11,568 bases of DNA from UBA961 sp049426725 (GCA_049426725.1 JBMSYN010000028.1:1-11568), one strand, 5' to 3'; positions 1 through 7,228 are shown, counted from the stretch's first letter. Numbers and translations are program-made. The notes: generated by a model from the sequence alone, not told the origin.

Positions 1-133
1 AAATGTTGTTTTTGTGTATCATATCGCCGCACACAAATACATAATGCATTTGCCGTGCCAAACTTATTTTTGGTGTCAAAAACGACATCTCTTAAATGTG
101 CTGGAATGCCGATAAACACTTGCTTGTGGGGTT

Positions 134-151
134 TTGAAAAAACTTTTTCAA
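134..151. repeat. AT-rich near-perfect palindrome
   Basis: Arms TTGAAAAA (134-141) and TTTTTCAA (144-151) are exact reverse complements separated by two bases. The site lies about 90 bases downstream of the di-heme peroxidase stop codon. It has no G/C-rich core, so it is a poor intrinsic terminator; it could add to transcript 3'-end structure or be fortuitous in AT-rich DNA. A 16-base stretch of it recurs by chance inside the peroxidase gene near 925-940. Confidence 0.3.
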
Positions 152-172
152 GTGCCAAAGAAGTATTCGTTT

Positions 173-226
173 GGCTGTGTAAGTAGGTGTGTAATTATGT
201 GTGATGTGTGAGGGATGTGTCAGGTT
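173..226 (-). terminator. C-rich, G-poor tract, possible Rho-utilisation site
   Basis: Read on the minus strand, which is the transcript leaving the peroxidase gene, these 54 bases contain 22 C and only 2 G. They form an unstructured run of ACAC, CCTAC and TCCC elements. A long C>G bubble just after a stop codon is the known signature of Rho-dependent termination (rut) regions. No T-tract terminator is visible here, so Rho termination is the simplest reading. The function is inferred from composition alone. Confidence 0.35.
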
Positions 227-247
227 GTTTTGACAATTATATCAAAA
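217..247. repeat. 31-bp direct repeat, left copy
   Basis: This stretch matches 3348-3378 in the same orientation at 26 of 31 positions with no gaps. The shared core reads TTGTTTNNACAATTAT and contains the inverted repeat TTGT-N4-ACAA. It overlaps the last bases and stop codon of the peroxidase gene. It could be an operator-like site, a dispersed intergenic repeat, or a scar; the sequence does not decide between these. Confidence 0.45.
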
Positions 248-248
248 C
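227..248 (-). terminator. Small hairpin at the end of the mbnP-mbnH unit
   Basis: GTTTTGA (227-233) and TCAAAAC (242-248) are exact inverted repeats with an 8-base loop, and the stem includes the TGA stop of the peroxidase gene. The stem is short, AT-rich and not followed by a T-tract on either strand. It is therefore a weak intrinsic terminator at best and may simply protect the mRNA 3' end together with the adjoining C-rich tract. Confidence 0.3.
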
Positions 249-1291
249 TCGGAGAATATTCTATTTCGAATGAATTCTGTGTCGGAAAGGGTATTGAGAA
301 AACTCTTGAGGGCAGACTTCTCACTGTCTGTAAGCCGAATCCCGATTGGATTCTGCTGCTTGAAGTTTGGATCCAGATAAGGTGAGTCAATCATACCTGT
401 TGTATAATGGTCAAGTACTTTGTCCATCGTTTCAAAACGACCATCATGCATATAAGGTGGGGTGAGCATCACATTGCGAAGTGAGGGAACGATATAGGAA
501 TACACATCTTTATCATTCAATGTGATAAGTGCTCTCCCTTTATCATATGAATTCTTTACACTTAGACCATTATTACGGAATGATTCATCGCTGAACAATG
601 GTTCGGCATGACATGTTGCACATTTTTGTTTAAATACTGCATAGCCTTCTTGTTCATCAACTGTGAATGAAATGCCTTCATTTCTTTGCACTTTGTCATA
701 TTTGGATTGCGCTGAAATGATCATGAGTTGAAATTGCGATAGCGCTTTTAAAAACCGTTCTGTTGTAATCTCTTCCGTTCCGAATGCTAATTTGAACAAG
801 CCGGGATATTGAGGATGTTTACGAAGCTTATATAATACATTCTCGAGTGTTTCATCCATCTCATTGTGAGCGGTTATTGGATTTATTGGAAATAAGTCAA
901 GATTGAAAACGCCGCCATCCCATTGAAAAAACTTTTTCCAGGCAACATTTTGTATGCCGGGTGTATTTCTTATGGTTAAACGATCTTGAATTCCATGGCT
1001 AAGATCATGCCCATGCTGAGAAAATCCTGATGACTGTATGTGGCATGTCCCACAGGAAATGCTACCATCTTTTGAAAGTATGCCATCATAAAAGAGTTTC
1101 TTGCCCAATAAGAATCCATCTTTCGTTATTGGATTCGCTTGCATATCATAGACAGGAGCAGGGAAATTAGAGGGGACGCTAAAATTTACATCAAATGTCG
1201 GAGATGGCTCATTTGTTTCTGTGCATGACTGCAAGAATGAACATGCAATGAGTAGTAAAGAGGGAAATATGATTTTAATAAGTGAATTCAT
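242..1291 (-). CDS. Di-heme cytochrome c peroxidase, MauG/MbnH-like lipoprotein
   Basis: A 349-residue exported di-heme protein of the CCP/MauG family, which uses peroxide at two covalently bound c-type hemes to oxidise small molecules or a partner protein. Two heme-attachment motifs are present: CGTCH (80-84) and CATCH (224-228). Family landmarks are RNTPGIQN (108-115), FFQWDGG with W124 between the heme domains, and TPPYMHDGRF (277-286), the segment that carries the distal ligand of the second heme. Whether Y280 or M281 is that ligand cannot be told. The N-terminus is a lipoprotein signal with C17 (LIAC) or C23 as acceptor, so the enzyme is probably anchored facing the periplasm. ATG starts 3 bases after the upstream MbnP-like stop codon, an operon arrangement. 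That pairing favours an MbnH-type, protein-modifying role over simple peroxide detoxification. The heme-domain assignment is secure; the substrate is inferred. Confidence 0.9.
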   Translation of the reverse strand: MNSLIKIIFPSLLLIACSFLQSCTETNEPSPTFDVNFSVPSNFPAPVYDMQANPITKDGFLLGKKLFYDGILSKDGSISCGTCHIQSSGFSQHGHDLSHGIQDRLTIRNTPGIQNVAWKKFFQWDGGVFNLDLFPINPITAHNEMDETLENVLYKLRKHPQYPGLFKLAFGTEEITTERFLKALSQFQLMIISAQSKYDKVQRNEGISFTVDEQEGYAVFKQKCATCHAEPLFSDESFRNNGLSVKNSYDKGRALITLNDKDVYSYIVPSLRNVMLTPPYMHDGRFETMDKVLDHYTTGMIDSPYLDPNFKQQNPIGIRLTDSEKSALKSFLNTLSDTEFIRNRIFSEF

Positions 1292-1294
1292 TTC

Positions 1295-2083
1295 TTAATC
1301 GATTGTCAAAACAGAAAACATCGTTGCATAATTGTCTGCGATGGTTGTCGAAAAATTCGAGAACATCACTGAAGAATTTTCAGCAACAGAAAATGACTGC
1401 TTTCCTGTAAATACTTTTTGTAAGTCAGCATTCAGATGAAGAGTTTTTGATCCATTCTCGTTAATGATCAATGGAGTATTGCTCAAATCGAGAGAAATAT
1501 TTCTCACAGCATTGATGGTTGGTGATGAATATCCACCAAATCCACCAACATGAAAGCGCATATCACCTGTTATACCGGATGGAGCGGTAAAAGTTCCTTC
1601 CATTTTAAAATGAATATAACCGGAATTCCAAGACCAATACATATCCTGTGCAGCTGCTCCTATATCCAATACACCTGTTCTTTTCTCCAATCCCATTGTG
1701 CAACGGAGTGAATCAACACCAATTGTAAGATATAGCTTTGTATATGTCCCGGTAGGAATGGAAGAGAGCTTAAGCATCTTTGAAGTGGGTATTTTTTCAT
1801 CTACCAGAAAATACGATGCATCCTGTGGAATCGCATATCTGGAGCCATCTGATTTTTCCAAAATTATATTGCTCATATAATATCGGAGCATTGATGCATT
1901 GATTTGTTCACCGGTAGGTAAAGTGTATTGCTTACCAAGCACAAAAGGTTTATCGGAAAAAACATGCTGAATGGAGATATTAGCTGTTCCTGTTTGGTTG
2001 ACGCTAACAGATTGGTCTGTGCATGAACATAAAACAAACAGTGAGACCAGAGATAAGATTGAGTATGTTGTAAAGTTGATCAT
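1295..2083 (-). CDS. MbnP-like copper-binding family lipoprotein
   Basis: A 262-residue exported protein with the hallmarks of the MbnP family: IGVDSL (121-126), MYWSWNSGYIHFKMEG (148-163, with W150 and W152) and FHVGGFGG (177-184). In methanotrophs the MauG-like enzyme MbnH oxidises a Trp of MbnP to kynurenine, creating a copper site. Here a MauG-like gene follows 3 bases downstream, which supports an equivalent pair. The start at 2083 (MINFTTYS) gives a clean lipoprotein signal with C21 as likely acceptor. The open frame extends upstream to 2245, but those extra 54 residues are a translation of the tRNA-Ser gene and should not be included. No methanobactin precursor or biosynthesis genes are nearby. 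Family membership is confident; copper binding and Trp oxidation in this protein are inference. Confidence 0.85.
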   Translation of the reverse strand: MINFTTYSILSLVSLFVLCSCTDQSVSVNQTGTANISIQHVFSDKPFVLGKQYTLPTGEQINASMLRYYMSNIILEKSDGSRYAIPQDASYFLVDEKIPTSKMLKLSSIPTGTYTKLYLTIGVDSLRCTMGLEKRTGVLDIGAAAQDMYWSWNSGYIHFKMEGTFTAPSGITGDMRFHVGGFGGYSSPTINAVRNISLDLSNTPLIINENGSKTLHLNADLQKVFTGKQSFSVAENSSVMFSNFSTTIADNYATMFSVLTID

Positions 2084-2115
2084 GTTTATATGTGGTTTGT
2101 GTACAACTAGGGTTG

Positions 2116-2202
2116 CGGAGAAGGAGGGATTCGAACCCTCGATGGGATTGCTCCCATAACGGTTTTCGAGACCGTCCGATTCAACCACTCTCGCACTTCT
2201 CC
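2116..2202 (-). tRNA. tRNA-Ser (anticodon CGA)
   Basis: An 87-base class II tRNA on the minus strand. The acceptor GGAGAAG (5' end at 2202) pairs with CTTCTCC, followed by discriminator G at 2116, as expected for serine. The anticodon stem ACGGT/ACCGT encloses loop CTCGAAA, giving anticodon CGA for codon UCG. The long variable arm (TATGGGAGCAATCCCAT) and the T-loop GGTTCGAATCC are standard. The 3' CCA is not encoded (CAA follows), so CCA must be added enzymatically. It lies 35 bases downstream of rsgA and 32 bases upstream of the MbnP-like gene, and may be co-transcribed with and processed out of that unit. Confidence 0.97.
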
Positions 2203-2237
2203 ATGTGGCTGATGTCAAAAATACAAAATGAATGAGC

Positions 2238-3332
2238 TTATTCATCTAGGCTTTCTGCGATTTGCAGATAACTGATATAGCGTTCGGGATCAATCAATTC
2301 CTCTTCAACTGCTTGCTTCACTGCGCAATCAGGTTCATGTCTATGCGTGCAAGAAGTGAATTTGCATTTTGGATAAAAGGCATCAAAATCATGAAAGTAA
2401 AAAGCTACATCATCAGGATGCATGTCCCAAATACCCAATTCTCGAAGTCCGGGTGTATCCGCAAGAAATCCTCCACCCGGCATTGCAAACATTCTTGCCG
2501 ACGATGTAATATGCTTACCCTTCCATGTGCGCTCACTCACTTCGCCGGTTTTTTGCAATTCTTCTCCGGTGATTGCATTGATGAGCGAAGATTTCCCAAC
2601 ACCGGATGGACCCGACAATACCGTTGAATGTTCGCACAATGCATTACTGAGTTCTTCAATGCCTCTCTTCTCTTTGACGCTTGTGAAAAATATCGGAATA
2701 TTGAGTGTTTCAGAATAGACAGACAAATCTTCAGCTATCAAATCTTCATCCATCAATTCAATTTTGTTGATGCAAATCATTGGACTCAATCCGCCAAGTT
2801 CCGCAGCGATCAAATATCGATCCAATAGTCTTTTATTATAAAATGGATCGGCTGCAGACATCACGATGAGAATGCTATCTACATTGCTGATTATAACCTG
2901 CTCACCGGCATGCTTTCCAATGCCCTTTCTTGAAAATTGCGAAATTCTTTCTCCAACCTCCACAATCATCCCTTTCATGTTTCCCATTTCATCTTCTATT
3001 CGCTCAATCCCGACATTGTCTCCAACTGCCAAAAGGGAAGTATCCTCATGCATCGCATACACTGTTCCTGCAGGTAAACACTCTATGATCTCATCCCCAA
3101 ACTGCACAAACCAAGTTCTACCCCCAACTGCCATCACAGTACCATATTCTAGATCCACATCATTGGGTGCCACACCCTTTTTTATCAGAGTACGTGTCTC
3201 ATCCTTCTTGGATTGCACTCTTCCGGTAGAAGATTGCACATCCATGTCTTCCAACCATGTGTCTTCCTGAGAATATGGCTTTCTTTGCTTTATTTTGGCT
3301 TTTTTGCCTGATTCTACGCGTTTTTTCTTCAT
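2238..3332 (-). CDS. rsgA: Ribosome small-subunit-dependent GTPase RsgA
   Basis: A 364-residue cytosolic GTPase that helps late maturation of the 30S subunit and releases RbfA. The circularly permuted order is visible: an N-terminal OB-fold (about 60-130), G4 INKIEL (188-193), G1 GPSGVGKSSL (241-250), G3 DTPGLRELG (292-300), then the zinc domain. Zinc ligands C323, C328, H330 and C336 have the E. coli RsgA spacing. The first 60 residues are a lysine-rich extension suited to rRNA contact. G4 reads NKIE rather than the usual NKxD, so the base-recognising Asp is Glu. The ATG at 3332 lies 124 bases from divergent recJ. The tRNA-Ser gene follows 35 bases after the stop. Confidence 0.96.
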   Translation of the reverse strand: MKKKRVESGKKAKIKQRKPYSQEDTWLEDMDVQSSTGRVQSKKDETRTLIKKGVAPNDVDLEYGTVMAVGGRTWFVQFGDEIIECLPAGTVYAMHEDTSLLAVGDNVGIERIEDEMGNMKGMIVEVGERISQFSRKGIGKHAGEQVIISNVDSILIVMSAADPFYNKRLLDRYLIAAELGGLSPMICINKIELMDEDLIAEDLSVYSETLNIPIFFTSVKEKRGIEELSNALCEHSTVLSGPSGVGKSSLINAITGEELQKTGEVSERTWKGKHITSSARMFAMPGGGFLADTPGLRELGIWDMHPDDVAFYFHDFDAFYPKCKFTSCTHRHEPDCAVKQAVEEELIDPERYISYLQIAESLDE

Positions 3333-3347
3333 GAATGCATTAGCAAA

Positions 3348-3378
3348 GTGTCAGATTGTTTACACAATTATGTCAATA
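3348..3378. repeat. 31-bp direct repeat, right copy
   Basis: This copy is 26/31 identical to 217-247. It lies in the rsgA/recJ divergent gap, 15 bases upstream of the rsgA start codon, with the extended inverted repeat ATTGT-TTAC-ACAAT (3355-3368). Its position before rsgA would suit an operator or promoter element, but the left copy sits at the 3' end of the same gene block, so a purely regulatory reading is not secure. Confidence 0.45.
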
Positions 3379-3395
3379 TTCTTTCACAATATTTC

Positions 3396-3424
3396 TTGTC
3401 TTATATGGGAATTTATGTAATTTG
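3396..3424 (+). promoter_or_regulatory. Possible recJ promoter (Bacteroidota-like)
   Basis: TTG (3396-3398), 19 bases, then TAATTTG (3418-3424) is one base short of the Bacteroidota sigma consensus TTG-N19-TAnnTTTG. Transcription would begin about 25 bases ahead of the recJ TTG codon. No sigma70-like -10/-35 pair looks better in this gap. It is a pattern match only. Confidence 0.3.
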
Positions 3425-3456
3425 ACCCCAGTTTTTCTAAACAATAGTTACTTTTT

Positions 3457-5157
3457 TTGGAATATCGTTGGATTATCAGAGAACATGCTGATGATGGTTC
3501 CGCACAAACACTTGCTCAGGCATTAAATGTACCGATAAGTCTCGCAAAAGTCCTTGCGACTCGTGGGCTTATGGATGAATCCGAAGCTGAACGATTTCTT
3601 TCTCCCGCACTTGAAGAAATCCATGATCCGTTTTTGATGGATGGAATGGACAAGGCAACGGAAAGAGTTTGTAAAGCCATAGCAAATGGTGAAACCATTT
3701 GGGTTCATGGTGATTATGATGTGGATGGAACCGCTAGTACAGCAATGATGCTCCTCTTTCTGAGAGAGATAGGGGGAGACGTACAATATTTTGTGCCTGA
3801 CAGACAAGGGGAAGGATATGGTTTGTCACATCAAAGCATAGCAAAAGCAAAAGAAGCCGGGGCAACCTTACTCATCGCCGTAGATTGTGGAATAACTTCA
3901 GTTGAACCAGTGGAATATGCTCGATCATTGGGCATTGATACAATCATTTGTGATCATCATGAGCCTGCGGAGGAATTACCGCAGGCATTGGCAATTCTGG
4001 ATCCGCTAAAACCTGAATGTACATATCCTTTCAAACATTTATCTGCATGCGGGGTTGCTTTTAAGTTGATTCAAGGCATTTGCATTGCGCTCAATAAACC
4101 CGAAATTCCATATACATATCTTGATTTTGTGGCTGTCTCTTCAGCTGCGGATATTGTTGCGCTCACCGGTGAAAATCGCATCCTAGTGCATTATGGTTTG
4201 GAGCGACTAAACAATAATCCTCGACCCGGTTTCCAGGGTTTGCTCGATTGTGCAGACATGCGCCCCGGAAATCTCACCACATCAAATATCATTTTCGGAA
4301 TTGCTCCGCGAATCAATGCTGCCGGAAGATTGGGAGATGCCGGCAGAGCAGTTGATATGATGATTGCAGATGATGAATACACAGCATTCTCAATAGCGCA
4401 AATGCTCGAAAGTGACAATCGTCGTCGCAGACAATTGGATGAATTCACATTCGATCAAGCAAGCAAAGAAGCAGAACGATTGCTTGGTGAAAAAGAAAGG
4501 CGATCACTCGTTGTCTATAAACCAGGTTGGCATGCAGGCGTTATTGGAATCGTTGCATCACGCTTGGTTGAACGCTTTCATCTTCCAACCATTTTGTTGA
4601 CATCGCTCGACAAACATGCTAAAGGATCAGCAAGAAGCATTCGGAATTTTGACATACACAATGCTCTCAAAGAATGCGAGCATTTATTGCTTGAATTTGG
4701 TGGACATAAGCATGCTGCCGGTGTAACGCTGCATGAAAAAGACATTGAAGAATTGCGTGAATCAATAGATGCGATTGCTCATCGCGAAATCACACCGGAA
4801 ATGTTGATACCAGAAATAGTTGTTGATTCAGAATTGCAACTCAGTGAATTATCACCTCGATTTCTGGAAGTATTGAGAAGATTTGCCCCATTTGGTTATG
4901 CAAATTCAAAGCCAATGTTTTATGCCCGTAATGTTCGTTCCGCAAATGGCGTAAAAATCATTGGAGGAAATCACATAAAATTGCGGACTGTTCAATCCAA
5001 TTTTGTGATTGATGCAATTGGTTTCAATCTTGCCCATAAAATAAAATATTGCAGCAATGGAAAGCCCTTTTCCATTTGTTTCAATTTGGAAGAGAATGCG
5101 CAAAATGGGTCCAATGCTCCCCAGCTATCCATCAAGGACATTCGTCCCGAAGAATAA
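3457..5157 (+). CDS. recJ: Single-stranded-DNA-specific exonuclease RecJ
   Basis: A 566-residue 5'-3' exonuclease of the DHH superfamily that resects DNA ends in recombinational and mismatch repair. Metal-binding motifs appear in order: HGDYDVDG (84-91), VDCG (142-145), CDHHEP (165-170), GIAPRINAAGR (281-291), GWHAGVIGIVASR (357-369), GSARS (390-394) and the DHHA1 signature GGHKHAAG (415-422). A C-terminal OB-like region follows from about 450. The start is TTG: the preceding in-frame stop is at 3445-3447, no ATG lies between, and the N-terminus MEYRWI matches the usual RecJ beginning. No Shine-Dalgarno is visible. All catalytic motifs are intact and the length is typical. The gene converges with the LptF/LptG-type gene with no intervening base. 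Confidence 0.96.
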   Translation: MEYRWIIREHADDGSAQTLAQALNVPISLAKVLATRGLMDESEAERFLSPALEEIHDPFLMDGMDKATERVCKAIANGETIWVHGDYDVDGTASTAMMLLFLREIGGDVQYFVPDRQGEGYGLSHQSIAKAKEAGATLLIAVDCGITSVEPVEYARSLGIDTIICDHHEPAEELPQALAILDPLKPECTYPFKHLSACGVAFKLIQGICIALNKPEIPYTYLDFVAVSSAADIVALTGENRILVHYGLERLNNNPRPGFQGLLDCADMRPGNLTTSNIIFGIAPRINAAGRLGDAGRAVDMMIADDEYTAFSIAQMLESDNRRRRQLDEFTFDQASKEAERLLGEKERRSLVVYKPGWHAGVIGIVASRLVERFHLPTILLTSLDKHAKGSARSIRNFDIHNALKECEHLLLEFGGHKHAAGVTLHEKDIEELRESIDAIAHREITPEMLIPEIVVDSELQLSELSPRFLEVLRRFAPFGYANSKPMFYARNVRSANGVKIIGGNHIKLRTVQSNFVIDAIGFNLAHKIKYCSNGKPFSICFNLEENAQNGSNAPQLSIKDIRPEE

Positions 5158-6516
5158 TCATCGCTTAAACTTCAGCCATAGATCCTTGATTGACAATTCA
5201 TTGTTCATGATGAATGTCAACGCTAGCCCTATAAATCCCGTCACATATATTCCAAACCAACCGCCCACTTCCGCAGAGATTAAATCTCGATCAGCCAATT
5301 TTTCTCCTCCAATCAAACAAGCCCAGAAAATCACATAAAAAATCAAACTGATTGCGGCGCTTATTCCAAAATTTCCTCTTTTGCTGAGCATGCCAAGTGG
5401 ACATCCAATGAAGACAAAAACAAGACATGCACAAGGTATTGAATACTTTTTATAAATCTCCACAAGATATGCTTTCTTCTTTTTTTGCTGTTCAGAAGAT
5501 TGAAATAAATCAGATTCCAAAGGTGATCGTAACATGGATAAACGATTCATAGCACGCTTTTGGATTTCATCATTGCTCAATACTTGTTCTTTCTGCGGAG
5601 CCATTGTCAAATCCGAAGAATCATCCACATTGCCGGCATGTACAACTTCCGTATAATGATCATTCATCAATGAGTCGATTCGCTTTTGTGTTACATTCAA
5701 AGAAGCATCTGTTTCATTGACAATTGCTCGCATGTCTGCAATTGACATCTCGCGATCACCACGAGATCCTGGATTGATATCCGATTGCTGAAACAAAAAA
5801 TCCCTTGCCGCAATAGAAATCATGTGCTTTGAAAATCGCATGATTCTAAAATCAGTTTTCTTTTGCTTCTGTAATTGATGCACTTCACCATTCCGAAGTG
5901 TTACGATGACTCGAGCATAATCAGAAGAAAATTTGATAGATCCAGTATCGGCAGAAAGTACATTTGTTCTGGTATTAAAACCATTGTCATAGATAGTGAC
6001 TCCATACATTGCCCCGCTTGCAGTATCCACTTTGCGAGCAAGAATCGTATAGCCCTCCAATTGCGTGATGAATCGTCCGGCTTCAATGGCAAATGTTGGC
6101 TTCTTGCGTTGAATATCCTGCATCAAAATTTTGAATCGATGATTTGATTCAGGCAGTATGGTATCATTGAACCAATAAACCCCATAAAACAAGCAACAGC
6201 CAATGATGATGATTGGAAGCATCATGCGCCAAAGACTACGGCCTCCCGATTTAATGATTGTGGTTTCATGAGCACCTGACATACTACCAAATGCCATCAG
6301 AGTAGAAAATAGGACGCCCATGGGTATTGCAAGCACAATCATCCATGACAAGCTCAATATGATTACCTGGAAGATGATCTCATTGTCTAGTCCTTTGCCG
6401 ATTAATTTGTCGAGATTATTCATCAAAAACTGCAAAAGAAATAAGAACATGACGGTCAATGTTCCAAAAAGGAATGGACCCACATGCAGTCTGAGAACAT
6501 AAAGAGAAATGAGCAT
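5158..6516 (-). CDS. LptF/LptG family lipopolysaccharide export permease (YjgP/YjgQ)
   Basis: A 452-residue inner-membrane permease of the LptB2FG complex, which extracts lipopolysaccharide for transport to the outer membrane. In numbering from the ATG there are three N-terminal membrane segments (about 13-33, 48-78, 97-117), a long periplasmic region (about 120-350), then three C-terminal segments (about 360-378, 384-404, 417-438). The motif FIGCPLGMLSKRG follows segment four and GGEKLAD follows segment five, as in the family. The ATG at 6516 is chosen because YVLRLHVGPF then falls at the usual distance from the start. A TTG at 6534, 3 bases past the HNH stop, would add six residues. A polar insert rich in E, Q and K (about 255-350) makes the periplasmic part long. 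LptF and LptG cannot be told apart here. Confidence 0.9.
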   Translation of the reverse strand: MLISLYVLRLHVGPFLFGTLTVMFLFLLQFLMNNLDKLIGKGLDNEIIFQVIILSLSWMIVLAIPMGVLFSTLMAFGSMSGAHETTIIKSGGRSLWRMMLPIIIIGCCLFYGVYWFNDTILPESNHRFKILMQDIQRKKPTFAIEAGRFITQLEGYTILARKVDTASGAMYGVTIYDNGFNTRTNVLSADTGSIKFSSDYARVIVTLRNGEVHQLQKQKKTDFRIMRFSKHMISIAARDFLFQQSDINPGSRGDREMSIADMRAIVNETDASLNVTQKRIDSLMNDHYTEVVHAGNVDDSSDLTMAPQKEQVLSNDEIQKRAMNRLSMLRSPLESDLFQSSEQQKKKKAYLVEIYKKYSIPCACLVFVFIGCPLGMLSKRGNFGISAAISLIFYVIFWACLIGGEKLADRDLISAEVGGWFGIYVTGFIGLALTFIMNNELSIKDLWLKFKR

Positions 6517-6537
6517 GATGTTGAGGCGATTCAATAA

Positions 6538-7065
6538 TCAATCAAGGAAAAGATACGGTTTCCACGCTTCATCCACTTTACCCATGAAATTTTTTAAGAA
6601 TGTTACATGATGTGGTTTGCGTGGTTGCTTTGCAAGCTTCAATCCAGCTTCTTCGGGCGTTTGATTCCCTTTGCGATTATTGCAACGAATGCAGGCGGTC
6701 ACCAAATTATCCCATGTGTCCATACCGCCCCTCGAGCGCGGAATAACATGGTCCAAAGTCAGTGGTGGACTGGTCTTGCCACAATATTGACATTGATGAT
6801 TATCTCTCCTCAATATATTTCTTCTGGATAATTCGATGTGTTTGAATCGAACACGGATATATGAGGAAAGTCGGATAACGCTTGGATAAGGAAATGATGC
6901 ATTCACGGAGCGAAGCACGCGGTCTTGTCTCTCTGCCACAAGATCCGCCTTGAGGAGATAGATCAACAAAAATGCCTTTTTGGCACTACAAACACTGATT
7001 GGTTCATAACTTTGATTTAGGACAAGTACGCGATTTGCCAAAGAAGGAGAATTGGGTTGCTGCAC
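6538..7065 (-). CDS. HNH endonuclease family protein
   Basis: A 175-residue protein of the HNH family common in Bacteroidota and relatives, with an N-terminal region of the RVLVLNQSYEP type (12-22). The beta-beta-alpha metal fold is complete: zinc cysteines CQYC (92-95) and CIRC (125-128), catalytic DH (105-106), and metal/structural N120 and N129 in the WDNL and RCNN segments. Such proteins are predicted nucleases; no target is known and it need not be a restriction enzyme. It starts at GTG (7065), preceded by AGGAAA. The frame stays open for 30 more codons upstream but has no ATG, GTG or TTG there. A TTG nine codons in is a less likely start. The LptF/LptG-type gene follows within about 20 bases, so the two are probably co-transcribed without an obvious functional link. 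Confidence 0.88.
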   Translation of the reverse strand: MQQPNSPSLANRVLVLNQSYEPISVCSAKKAFLLIYLLKADLVAERQDRVLRSVNASFPYPSVIRLSSYIRVRFKHIELSRRNILRRDNHQCQYCGKTSPPLTLDHVIPRSRGGMDTWDNLVTACIRCNNRKGNQTPEEAGLKLAKQPRKPHHVTFLKNFMGKVDEAWKPYLFLD

Positions 7066-7067
7066 GC

Positions 7068-7073
7068 TTTCCT
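7068..7073 (-). promoter_or_regulatory. Shine-Dalgarno deciding the GTG start of the HNH gene
   Basis: AGGAAA on the minus strand ends two bases before the GTG at 7063-7065. Most genes here lack a Shine-Dalgarno sequence, so this one is informative and supports the GTG over the internal TTG. Confidence 0.5.
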
Positions 7074-7167
7074 GATCACCGTCATGAATGAACGATGCCT
7101 TTTGAGATCCATATGTGGAGTTTTTACTGAATGCACCCTCGACCGAAAAAGTAATTCACATTTCAAT

Positions 7168-7213
7168 ACTGCGAATATAGCACAGAATCATGAATTCTCA
7201 TGATGTTCGCAGT
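7168..7213. repeat. Nested inverted repeat in the divergent HNH/lipase promoter region
   Basis: The outer arms ACTGCGAA (7168-7175) and TTCGCAGT (7206-7213) are perfect 8-bp inverted repeats. Inside them ATCATGA (7187-7193) and TCATGAT (7198-7204) form a second perfect 7-bp pair around the loop ATTC. The left internal bulge has 11 bases and the right has one. There is no T-tract, so this is not an intrinsic terminator. It sits between divergent genes and just upstream of a possible -7 element, which suits an operator or a structured DNA/RNA element. Function unknown. Confidence 0.5.
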
Positions 7214-7228
7214 GTCATCTTGAAATGG

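Noticed and set aside
925..940. A 16-base exact copy of part of the 134-151 palindrome
   Set aside because: It is an A-run/T-run inside the peroxidase gene encoding KKFF-type residues; a chance match of low complexity is likely.
2084..2245. A 54-residue N-terminal extension of the MbnP-like protein
   Set aside because: It is a translation through the tRNA-Ser gene; the ATG at 2083 gives a proper lipoprotein signal.
1295..2245. Methanobactin biosynthesis cluster
   Set aside because: No precursor peptide, MbnB/MbnC or exporter is visible; only the MbnP/MbnH-like partners are present.
2866..3270. A 134-codon plus-strand open frame inside rsgA
   Set aside because: It is antisense to the OB-fold and N-terminal part of a well-supported gene and has no domain signature.
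242..3378. Mobile element or genomic island at tRNA-Ser
   Set aside because: No integrase, transposase or duplicated tRNA end is present; the flanking 31-bp repeat is imperfect and does not match the tRNA.
6538..7065. Restriction-modification or defence nuclease
   Set aside because: No methyltransferase, specificity subunit or immunity gene is adjacent, and this short HNH type is widespread in ordinary chromosomes.
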